Origin: Rhabditophanes sp. KR3021
Taxonomy: Eukaryota; Nematoda; Chromadorea; Rhabditida; Alloionematidae
Direction of reading: 5' to 3'
Assembly (NCBI GenBank): GCA_963281155.1
Contig: CAUJLY010000004.1
Span: 682,001-746,000, forward strand
DNA: 64,000 nt
Part shown: piece by piece, positions 44,259 through 54,942 of the stretch
How the letters are laid out: the number at the start of each line of letters is the position of its first letter
How positions within the stretch are numbered: position 1 is the stretch's first letter
Translations under genes and position numbers: made by a program
The notes under the pieces: model-generated
Told to the model about the DNA's origin: nothing
Database searches by the model: none
What the model saw: only the letters and a program-made list of their open reading frames with translations

Positions 44259-44525
44259 CCTTGAAATAAAATCAATCCAACTGTATTTCCTAAAATCGTC
44301 TCTTCTAATACAAAAAACGGTGCGGCCCTATCATAAGTAGTGTTATCTCTAAAAAGAAATAGATAACATTCCCATATCATCTCTTTTTTATAAGATCTTC
44401 CAATCTACCTAAAAGTATCCATCTACCAATGTAAGTTTTAGTTTAATGCAAATTTTCCCGCTATATTATTACATTTTTATAAGTGGTGTGTGTATTGATC
44501 TTGTCTTGGTTGGAGATGTCGTTTA

Positions 44526-45082
44526 ATGCAAATTCAAGGAAAATGGGGAACTCTTGTGTTCCGGAGGTAGCAACCACTATTATAACGTAATTTTTCTCGT
44601 TTTTAATATTTTAATTTGTTAGCCATTTTAATCTAGCTGATACGTATGTGGACGAGAAGGAGCTGTACGAGCTTTGTTTGCATGACAATATTGATACTCG
44701 TAAACAAAGTTATTCAAAAGTAACAAACGGATCATTGAATGAAACTACTATTAGCAGTTTAAACAGTGAAGATCTAAATGACATGCTTAAAGAACGAAAG
44801 ATGTTGGGTGCCTTTTCAAATCTAAGCACAAATGTTGGGAATGATCATTTGTCTAATAGATCCTCTTATCTACCCTTCCAATATACTGGAGATGAAAACG
44901 CCAGAATGGATAGTAACTTTAATGAACCTGTCAAAACTACAATCCCTCCGGATGAAGAAGACTGGTTTCGCACAGATCTCTTCGATGAACCTTCCTTCTC
45001 GACAAATGATTCAAATTCAAAAAGCTCGACCAAAACTCTCCAAAAGAGTGAATCTGAAATGTGGGCGAATTTGGATTGGTAA
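44526..45082 (+). CDS. Small acidic, disordered protein of unknown function
   Basis: Exons 44526-44566 and 44623-45082, giving 166 aa. I chose the ATG at 44526 because its frame joins the downstream exon correctly (phase 2). An ATG at 44516 lies in a different frame and would not splice through, so it is either an upstream ORF or skipped. The N-terminus (MQIQGKWGTLVFRSHFNLAD) is compact. The rest is rich in Ser, Asn, Thr, Asp and Glu, and the last third has aromatic-acidic patches (EEDWFRTDLFDEP and the terminal SEMWANLDW). Such patches resemble short linear binding motifs. I do not recognise a family. The good splice sites, clean stop and shared upstream region with ENOPH1 support a real gene. 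Confidence 0.6.
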
Positions 45083-45255
45083 AGAATATAAAAGTATTTA
45101 TTAAAATATCTACAAACATAAAAGTTCAACTCATTTGCTGTTTTATTCTTTTCCATTTCTATTCTGATTGGTACATAAAGTTTTTTTAATCATAGGTTTA
45201 GTTTTTATAGGTTTGAATATGAATTTTTTATGATATTTGGGTGATAAATTGTTTT

Positions 45256-48200
45256 CTACAGTTCTTCGTCCGTTTCGGGGACAGTTAGTTGGGCGTTGTC
45301 ACACAGAATTTGGAGAACAGCTAGGCGATGTCTAGTTTCTTCGTGAGCTTGTCGTTCCTGCAATCGAACTAATTTAATTTAAGTGATGTGTTAACTTACC
45401 ATACTTAGATCTGCTTTTAATGATTCGATTAAACAGTCCTGCTCCTTTTTTTCCTTCAACAACCTTTGCAGCCGCATGAAACATCTTTGGTTGAAATCGC
45501 CCGCTCCAGACGTGATATTAGTACCTAGTTCCGATGGAGATCCCAATGACTGAATGGCTTCACTGCTATTTTGCCCACACAACCCCACATTAGATTGAGA
45601 AGTTAGTGAAGGAACATTTGACACCAATATTTCGTCTGATTGTGTTCGATTTAGAGCTTTGTGAGAGCATGAGTCGGGGGTTCCGCTATTGTAGGAGAGT
45701 GGATTGATGGAGGGAGATCTGAGTGCAGGCATTCCTAGGGTTGATAGGCCAGGATCAGGGTAATCGTTAAGTGAAATGGATCTATCCTTGGCCCAGATTG
45801 AGTTGTCTTGGTTGAGTTGGGAGTTGGAGGTGCGCATGGTGCCCATTCGCTCCTCAAAACTATTGGAAGGGCTTCCGTTTGGAGAGTGGGGTAGTTCTTG
45901 GTTGCGGGTTTTGAACATTTCTTGATAAGTTAAGGGTTGTTTGGCGAAAGTTTCGGGAGTTAGCAAAAGTGCGTCTTGATCTTTGACTGCCGGGCAATTA
46001 GGATCTTCGCAGCCTCGTCTAGGAGACCCATCCGCTGAAGGAGCAATTACCATTATTTTGGTTAGACTTTTCTCAGAAAGCAACGCCACCATCTGGTCCA
46101 ATGACATCGTCGCAACTGACAAATTGTCAATTTCAACGATCCTCGAACCTTGCCTGACGCCAGCCTTCCAAGCTGCATGATACATCTCCACATCCGTAAC
46201 AACTCCCTCGTCCTGAATGTGAAAGCCAAGGGAATCTGAGGTCTTTTGTCTCCTCAGAATCATTTCCTTCGCCTCATCTCCATTCGTCACTCCGGCTAAT
46301 CTCTTAACCAAAGTATTAGCCTCTCTATCGCACCCATCTGAACTAAGTACCCTAAACAGAAGCATCTCACCATGATCGTAATACAATTTGATACTATTTT
46401 CACTTGAAGCCCACCCTAACACCGAATGGGTAGGAGTAAAAAATATGCAAACACCAGTCGGCATTTCAAGCAAAGCTATAGATTCAGCCGAAATGCCTAA
46501 AACACACTGGACTCGTTGGTTCAGAGAATAATCATGGACTTCAATCAACCACGAAACAGCTCCCCTTAAATTGGAATCCATAATAGGACGAGGAATGGTT
46601 CTTTCTTTCCTCTTCACACTTCCCCCAAGAAATCGGGACGCAATCCTGGAGGGACCTTCATTCGAATGAGCGACCACGTAATTTTCAGCCAAATCTTTCA
46701 ACGATTCCCTCCTAGCTCTAGCAGCCATCGCACTAAACTTCTTCGACCTATGGACTGCATTTTCAGCATTAATAATTTTGGTCAACAAAAAATCATGAAA
46801 CTCAGTGCATTTACCAAAACTAGCACTCGCGGGAATAACAGGCCCAAAAACAGGAACATCCTTTGCCCTAGACACAGCAATCGAATAAGTCACATTATCC
46901 GTGCAAGGATTATTTACCCGCACAATAATGAAAACATGCTGAAAGTGGGAGCGGACCGTAATTGGGGAAAAAGGCAACGCGTCCGGCTCCTGGAATATAA
47001 TCGTAACCATATCGTTCCCTATATGTCTTTTCCTCAGCAATTGTTGCCTATTATTCGGGGTAAAAGGAAGCATCGTACTGACATGGAACATAATTTCACT
47101 GAAACAATAAATTAATTCAGGCCAATGTATACTCCAAATTTGGGATAATTTAACTTTTATTCGCTTTTGACTGAGATGCTTTGACAAAGACTCTCGTCCA
47201 TTCAAGCTTCACAACATCTATCACAAAGCAGTAAGCATCCTAATGAAGACTCAATTCGACAAAATATCAACTACTACCATTATAAATAAATACATTTTCC
47301 TAATATATCAACTTCAATACAATAACTTACTGTGCCTGGTATTCGGTGTAGATGGAATGAGTTCCAGTAGTGTCAGCCCGAGTGTCCAGACCTCCTTTGT
47401 ATTGATCGAAACCTTTTAGTTTTATTTTATTGCCCAAAAATTCCAAGAACTCATCTAATGCAGGAGTAGACTCTTCATTGTTGTACATTTGTTCTTCTGT
47501 TGATTGGTTGGCTTTGCAGAGCAGAATGCCTATTTTGTATCTAGTGTAGATGGGTTGTTCGTCCACCTTCAACAGCATCTCCTCCACCTTGGCCGGATTC
47601 GGAATTGCTGGCCTTAGACAGGCAAACTGGACCTGCGGACACACTATCTCGATCAACTCTCTCATCACTGATCTATTAGGCTTGTCGTGCGCTGACTCGG
47701 TGATGGAGTCTTCTGGGACGGCTACACGCATCGTCAGCAAGTCACTAATCCTGACAATGACTCTGTAAAAGCCCTTTTGTGCCGCACTAAACCCCTGCCT
47801 CAAATGCCCCTTCTCACTGATTTCCTTGACAATACTAATAGCTACCGGTCCCAACACATCGTCAATCCCAAAAAAGTCTAAATGTGCTCTGCCAGTAAAA
47901 CAATGTCTAAAGTAATAGGAACCTATGTCTTGTGGTTCGATGATTATTTTGGATTGGCGGAGGGCGCAAAGACGACCCCCCAAATAGACATTAGACACAT
48001 CTTCCAAAACACCTGCCTCAGCTGCTGTGTGTTCGCGCATCCATGTTTCAGTACACTCATCGGAGAGAGAAGATATGGCTGATTTATTTTTTTGATTAGT
48101 AACTTTGGGGAGGTTGGATTGGTAAGTGGAGAAGGTGGAGACGGAACGACGAGACAAGGAAAGATGACGGGTGGGTTCGAGGCCGATTTCATTGCGGAAG

Positions 48201-48424
48201 GCAGGACAGCTGGCCAACAATGCATTCCTCTTACCATCACCACAATCTTCCTCGGAAGGAGACCTGGCCTGGGAGGCTCCAGTAGGACGGGTGGCCTCAA
48301 ACATCGTCGTCGGCGGACCCAAGTCCCATGCTGCTGCCAGCGAATGACAATCATGAAAGGCACATATCAAAGGGTATGGGGGGCGGATGTCGGTCTTGCC
48401 CAGGGAAGTTGTGTCGGGTTCCAT
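45256..48424 (-). CDS. SIPA1L-family RapGAP-PDZ protein
   Basis: GTPase-activating protein for Rap GTPases, probably at cell junctions or synapses. Exons: 47331-48424, 45400-47098 and 45256-45357, giving 964 aa. The N-terminal part aligns with the SIPA1L region before the GAP (SCPAFRNEIGLEPTRHLSLS; human SCPYFRNEIGG...ISLS). The RapGAP domain straddles the first intron: GTHSIYTEYQA then HEIMFHVSTMLPFTPNNRQQ and RKRHIGND, which carries the catalytic asparagine thumb. A PDZ domain follows (LGFHIQDEGVVTDVEMYHAA, with SLGF as the ligand loop). The Ser/Pro-rich tail ends in a predicted coiled coil (RLLKEKKEQDCLIESLKADL). The vertebrate SIPA1L proteins are about twice as long, with larger N- and C-terminal disordered regions, so a longer 5' isoform is possible. 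Confidence 0.93.
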
Positions 48425-51400
48425 TGGTGGCTGGTTTAAGTTGTTATTTATATAAACAATCCTTTCGACAATTGTTTATATATCGTTTGATTTTGTGCCA
48501 TTGAGAATGGAAAGAAATTTAATTTATTAATTTTGTTCAGCCAATAAATTATCTTCTTTTTACTTCTTTTCAAAATAAGTTGTCCAAAGGAAATAGGCTA
48601 AAAAGTCCTGAAACACAAATTAAAAAGATTATGTAAAAATGTATTTAAAATATTTAAATGTATCAAAAAGCATCTCTAAACACTGAAAGCCATAAAAGCC
48701 GAATCCCTAAAAATAGCAGTTGTCGTGAATATAATTGGATGTCTAAGGTTTCAATAGTGCGATAATTTCTTCATCTTATAATTCATTTGATACATTGATG
48801 GAGTAAAAAGAGAAGAGGATGTGACAAGTGATGGGGTATTATATTGAAAGGGTATAAAATTACTTGTGATAAACTAATGTATAAAAGTAACTTGTTCAGA
48901 GAAGAAGAATGGTTTGGTAGAAAGGATAAGATTGATTCGGGAGTAATTGACAAAAGACACGCTTTTCAAAGGATCAATTTTAAATAATCTTACACACAAT
49001 TAAAAGTAAAAGATTCATAATTTTGAGGAGTATACATTGTTAATATGTGAATGTTGTGTGTGAAGAAATAAAGCACACTGAATGTGTACAAATATTTAGA
49101 ATATATGGAAAGGTACCATCACAAATGTTCTTTCCCTTCTTTCGATTACAAATATAGAAGTATACAATGTTGAGCTCTTCAAAGTATGTGTATAATATGT
49201 AAAATAGCAAAACAATAATGGTTGTTAGTCAAGAATATATATATGTATGCAGTTACTTCGAAAAGCTAAATTGCCATAGGTCTCTGCCTCCTAAATATCG
49301 AGAGAAGCAAAAAAGGAGTAGGAGGTGGAAAAAATAATTGTAACATTAAATAGAGGTTACCAAAGTACAAATAGATTCAAACTTAATTTACACTAATACC
49401 CATCATTACTTCAACAACCACTTTTCTTAATTTAAATGAGGCTCTTTTTTATATGTGCCCACAAAAGTGGCAAAAGTTAATCAAAAAATGGTGGTTGTGA
49501 TGGTTAATATAATATGGAGGCACCCAATTTATTGACAGCTGTTGAGGCATAATGGTAACTATTAATAGGGAAAAGCAAAAATGAGGGATAAGTTGGTTAA
49601 AATATGTCCAAATTTGATTAGTATTACCATGAGTAGCTAATTTTGGAAATTAAATATAAACACAAAATATATAGATGATATATGGATATAAGTGAAAGTA
49701 TATATTTATATGTAGTGGAGGCCTTAAGTGTAGAAGGGGTTGATTAAATATGGAAGTGGGTATAAATGTATGTATGTAAAAAAGTATATTTAGGAAGCTA
49801 TTAACAATCTAAAGCAAAAGTATATTACATATATTTGTATAGAATTGTTAAGAATTGCGCAGGCTTCAATTTAATGGATGTACATGATTAGATGATTAAA
49901 TCCTTACAACATATATTTGTATTTTTTTTAAAAAGAGAAAAGAAATGATAAGGGTTTTATATATTAAAATACGACATACATTTTGCTATATTTCATTTAA
50001 ATTATTACATACTACATACCACCATCAACAAACTTATATAATGAAGCAATAATAATAAAAATGTTTGCAAAGCGAAGACTATTGAGTGAAAAATCACTAA
50101 TTACTAATAAAGATATATTTATACATCTTTTTCCTGCCACCAACCCTAATTTTGTATTAAGGGAATAATTATTTGGTGCGTATGTATATAATATATATAT
50201 GTATCTCCCATCTAAATATTTGTTCTGGATATGTTATAAAAAGTTAGGAGGAATGAATGATTAAAAATTGAATTAACACTTAAACATTTGCACTAGACTT
50301 GATGAGAGAGAAGAGCGATGGAATGAGTTAGTTATTAGGTGAAGAAGATCATGTTAAACATTTTGTTGAATAGATCAATGTATGTTAGATGTATCTTGTT
50401 CTTGTCTTTTTTTATTGCGAGTACAAATAATTATTGTTGTCAAATAGAAATGATTATATAGTCGATTCAATTTAAGTTTGATTAAAAAAAGATGAAAACA
50501 AATAGGAAAGAAATGAGACGAAATTTGTTGTTGTTTTGGGATGTTTTTGGTTGTGTTTAGATATCTTATATCTTTTCTTATACATATATTTGTGAAGTGA
50601 TAATGAGGAGCAGAGTGTATCGATAGCACCTATGCTGAGAGCTATTATTATGATATGAGTGTTTGGCCTGAAACAAAAACGACGAGCAACCTCGGAATTG
50701 TCTATCAATACATCACCCAGAAATGTGTATGTCTTTGGTAACGTCTCGCCTCCAGTACGTGTAATAGAAGATAGTAGTAGGAGAAGCTTTAAGAGAAGCA
50801 GGCATGCCATCTGTATATGAGACACAAAAAAGTGAAAGCTTAGAAGACGATACTGCTGCATATAATGGTAAAAGCATCAAAAAAATTGGGTGAGACAAGC
50901 TACTATAAACAACATCATGGGCAACATTATTATTTGAAATGCATATAAAGGCACATACAGAAAAAGAAAAAATACACACCAAATAGTATAGAGAGATATT
51001 TAATAGTAAAAGCCTATAATAAGACGACGGCATAAGCCTTGACTTGCCAAAATAAGTAAGGATGTTGTTAAATTTTAATAAAGAGTAACCTTCTTGAAAG
51101 GAGCCCAGTTGGGATGCTATAAACAAAAAAGGTTCTGGTACAGGGGTTGTCAAAAGATGGAAGTTAAATATTGTGAATTAAATGGCTTAAATGGAGTATT
51201 TATTAAATATTGAATCTCATCTCATTCATTGAGTGGAACAAACATAATATCAGACAAGTTTTTTGTTGTCATCATTATTATTATTGAATTTATTTGAAAA
51301 CAAATTAGTGTGGAGTTGGTTATTCAATACTATCTTTTGGTTCAGAGTTAGTGTTAAAATTATAAATCATTTATTTTGAGTGTTTAAAATAACAATAATA

Positions 51401-51532
51401 AGCATATATCATCTGATTTTTGGCACAGGATAATGAAAAAATAAGTAAATTATGAAAGAAATAATATGAAATAATATAAAATAGAATAGAAGGTGGTTGT
51501 TTGTTTGATATTCAAAATAATTCACTCACAAA
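48425..51532. other. 3.1-kb AT-rich intergenic stretch upstream of SIPA1L
   Basis: No supported exon. An acceptor-like AACCAG just 5' of the SIPA1L start codon points to an upstream UTR exon. Minus-strand frames at 50.4-51.2 kb have hydrophobic leaders but no family resemblance or splice support. The likely 3' UTR of the downstream disordered-protein gene begins just left of 51533. Confidence 0.45.
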
Positions 51533-54500
51533 CTAGCAATTCATCTTCGTCTCTATCGCATTCTTGGGTCGGTCCCAGTTTGTGTTTGTAAGGTATCGAG
51601 GATGAGCATAAATGTCGAAGTCCATCTTTCGGGAGGGGTTTGCTGAGTGGGTTCGGGGGTGACGTGACTGGTAGATTGGCTGTTCCGGGTGGGTTGGTTG
51701 TCGCCTGTGGGGCAGGAACTTCGAACAGTGCGATGAGGGACCCGACGCCGCACTCTGGAACGCAAGATTCCCGTTTGAGTATAGGTGGTCGTCGGCCAGA
51801 TTCGTTAATGACATCGCCTGCGACACATTCTCTGGCCCAACTTTTTCTTTCGCTTCCCAGGCGGTTCTTCCATGTAGGGAGTTTTGCTGAGGATGGGGCT
51901 GGCGATTCAAATATCTTAATTGGGGGGTCATTCGTGGCAGGTTGGCGGACCAATAAATTGACTCGATCTGATGTGGGTGCTGCGAGGGTTTTTGATGTTG
52001 TGGAGGAGGATGTTGGTGGTGATAGGGTGGAATTGATTGAAATTGACTTGGTGGAGCAGATGGAATCGGTGAGGAGGGAATCCCTACAAATGGAGGCGGT
52101 CTCGCCACGGCATGTCTCTGGATCCAGGCTTCTGTGGCATCCAGCTGTCTGGGAAAGGTGAGACTGTTGCTTTCTCGTGGCTGGGAACTGGCCAGCATGT
52201 CTGGTTGCTGCTTGAACTTGGGTGTCGTTCTTGTGAAGACTCGAGCCTGGACAAGTAAAGTTTTATTAATACCTTCGAATGTGTATTTTGAATAAATGTA
52301 TTGCTCAAATTATATGCACACCAATCTTTGCTGTGAGGTTTTTAAATATAAGCTAAAGCTAGTTAGTGTCATGACAATAATTTGATTGTAAGTAACGGTT
52401 GGTCATTTTGGAAGTTTAACAAGACATACTCTTTCAAATATTTCAAAGATGAATCTTAGAGCGATACTTTCCTTGCTAATTAATTATTCTAGTTCCAATC
52501 AACTCTGCTCAAAAGTTATTTTGCTCTTTGCAAGTGGAGTTGCAAAGGTCAAAGGATTTGTTTCCCACATGGAGGATGTACGGAGTTGTATCGACGCTTA
52601 TGAGATTCCTGATGAGATGTCGGTCTGAGAGATCAAAGGATGCGTCAACAATCAAGAAGTTTTGCCTGTTCTTGGACAACTTTCAGCGCTAATTAGTAAT
52701 TGCAAGAAGGTGTCCAAGGCAAGTTGTCTAAGTAAAAATCTAGTACATTTTGTACTTTTCCGAAATAGAATCTCTTTAAATAAAAATTTAAGAGGCTCAA
52801 GACACTGGCTGGAGACGATCATAGACATGGAGCCATCTTAATAATGACATTTTTTCGCTTCCCTAAATTTGCGTGCTCCTTGACAAAAGGAAGAGGGCGT
52901 TATTGAACTCTTGGCACTAGCTGATAATCTAGACTTGAGGTGAGAACTTCCAAGAATCCACAAGTGCAATCATTGTGGAGCAAGTTTGCTACTAGCTACC
53001 GTTTCAACAACGCCACTTGTGATGGAATTTATAATCTGCCTTTAGAACAAAAACAAACAAGATGAACTTGGCTCTAAACTCAAGGGTGTTTATGAGTTAA
53101 GAATGAACAAATTCAGATACATTGACGTGCATTTTTACATTGAAGAAATTTGGATGATCGAGTTTATCGAAGACGAAGAAGCATGTGAAGTACCATTCTT
53201 GAACATCAATGGGAAGGCGTTCTACTCTCACCAAACAGCTAATGCATCGAAGCAATGTGTTTCACTTCTTCAAGAACTCTCGGAATCTACAGAGAATATC
53301 GTGATGTTGCCTGTTCGTTCTAAAGAAGTGGCGGAAACCTACAATATATGGAAAAATACGAATAGCAAACCACAAACCGTGGTCACGGCAACTATTCGAC
53401 AGAACAAACATACCTCTCAACTGACTGAATGTTAATGCGATTGGAGCAATCTTGGCTAGAAAATCTTTTATGGAAGGAAACTGTGGGAACCAATTTTTGA
53501 TTATTGCCTTTTTATAATTTTTTGATTATTGCCTTTTTACAATTTTTTAATCGTTGTCTTTTCGTAGTTTTTAATAGCATACCTGGTGAAGTAATCGTTC
53601 CAACCCGTTTTTGGAGGAGGTTGATGGGGTCTGGAGGATGGGTTGTTGTTTTCGACTCGAATCCCTTGGATCGTGACTTGTCTCGGGAGGGTATGTTGGT
53701 TGGTCGAGTCCTCGGTGAGTTGAATGAGATCTTGCGCGTCGATTGTCTTTGAATTGTACATTTTCCATGAAAATTCGTTCTGGGTCGTGGTGGTGCTTCC
53801 ATTGGACGGAAGGCGGTTTCTGTTGGGAGTCTGAATCGGCCTGTTGGTGTTGTTGGAGGGAGGTCGTAAATTGGTTCCTGTTGGGGCAAGTTCCCAAGGA
53901 AATGGTAGTTGGTTTGGGTGTTTCCATAGTTCGGCAATTGCTGGTCTTGTCCTCTGATTTCTTTCTTTGAATACTTGGACATTGGGAACTCGGAAATGTT
54001 GGGTCTCCTGTTGATATGACAAGTCGGTTTGAGGTTGTAGAGGGAGTTTCGGTTGCTTGATCGGGAGATACATTTGTTGAGGGTGGATCGGATGATCTTG
54101 TCGGGAGTCGATTGGATTCCAATAGATCGTTGACGACCTCCTTCTGATAACTTTTTGTGCTGACTTGGTTGGTGGCGTTTTGCCTGAATGGTGTCTGTGA
54201 ACTCTGTTCTTCCCCACTTCTTGTTGAATCGTTGATCTGTAGACGTGTGATTGACTGTCTTGGCTGTGGGTGAAGATCCAGTCGTTGGATGGGAGAATAT
54301 TCTGAAAAATATTTGTATCAAATAGTGGTGATGACATTCGAAACAAGTGCAATAGCATTAGTTTTGAAACATTAGTTTTTGTTGCGCAAATGACATTTCA
54401 TTTGGAGTGTTAATTAGTAGAGTCCTGTTATTATTTCAGTTATAATTGAGTTAATTAGTTTATTCGATGAAAATTAGATATAATTGTTTAGCAGTAGCGA

Positions 54501-54743
54501 TTAGGCAGTGGTATTTATTATTGTATACGCTATGGTGTATATTATCAAGTGCTATTGTGGTGCAGATTGTGTGCTACTACCACAAACCTGACGTTTTTCC
54601 CTGAACCAATGACTAGGTAGTTTTTTTTCTAAATTGACGAGATTAAATCGACGTATATGGCTAAAAGCAAAGCGGAAGCATATAAAGGTTAGATGGCATT
54701 TTCAAAGATGAGATATGAACTCACGTAGCCAGCGATGCGTCAT
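51533..54743 (-). CDS. Disordered Pro/Gln/His/Ser-rich protein of unknown function
   Basis: Exons: 54725-54743 (coding part), 53583-54301 and 51533-52246, giving 483 aa. The middle exon is open in all three minus-strand frames. I chose the frame that joins the ATG exon (MTHRWL|QYSPIQRLD) and reaches the third exon in phase 0 (NGLERLLHQ|ARVFTRTTPKFKQ). The protein is rich in Pro, Gln, Ser, Thr, Asn and basic residues. Possible linear motifs include KEVVNDLLESNRL, EAWIQRHAVARPPPF and VSQAMSLTNLADDHLY. No folded domain, signal peptide or membrane segment is visible. It lies upstream of the SIPA1L gene in the same direction, but the TAG at 51533 and the 3-kb gap argue against one gene. I do not recognise a family. 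Confidence 0.6.
52440..53435 (+). pseudogene. Coding-like island inside a minus-strand intron
   Basis: The 1.3-kb intron between the last two exons of the disordered-protein gene carries plus-strand coding-like sequence. A first frame starts MNLRAILSLLINYSSSN (52450), runs through HMEDVRSCIDAYEIPDEMSV to an in-frame TGA (about 52624), and continues open in the same frame with EIKGCVNNQEVLPVLGQLSA. Broken pieces follow (EGVIELLALADNLDLR about 52890). A last open stretch 53103-53435 contains EEACEVPFLNINGKAFYSHQ and CVSLLQELSESTENIVMLPV. I do not recognise the product. A single in-frame stop inside an otherwise continuous protein-like frame suggests recent pseudogenisation, or a nested gene with unmodelled small introns. 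Confidence 0.4.
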
Positions 54744-54942
54744 TATTCAGACCTGCAAAATAAGACATATATGAAAAATATTGTACACCAAAAGTCTCGA
54801 TTTCTTTTGTAATTTAAACAACAAATAATTATACCACCATTTTACCACCAGCTAAACTCATCAAAACATAGCAACGCATTAAAATAAAAGATAATAAGGA
54901 TAGAAGCAAACATGAGAAAGCACATGCCCATAAGAACTTCTT

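Noticed and set aside
50375..51153. Minus-strand frames with hydrophobic leader-like starts (MACLLLLKLLLLLSS)
   Set aside because: A signal-like stretch alone is expected from T-rich DNA. The downstream residues show no domain, and no splice sites extend the frames.
51640..52161. Plus-strand 173-codon frame
   Set aside because: It is the complement of the well-supported last exon of the disordered-protein gene and arises from its low-T composition.
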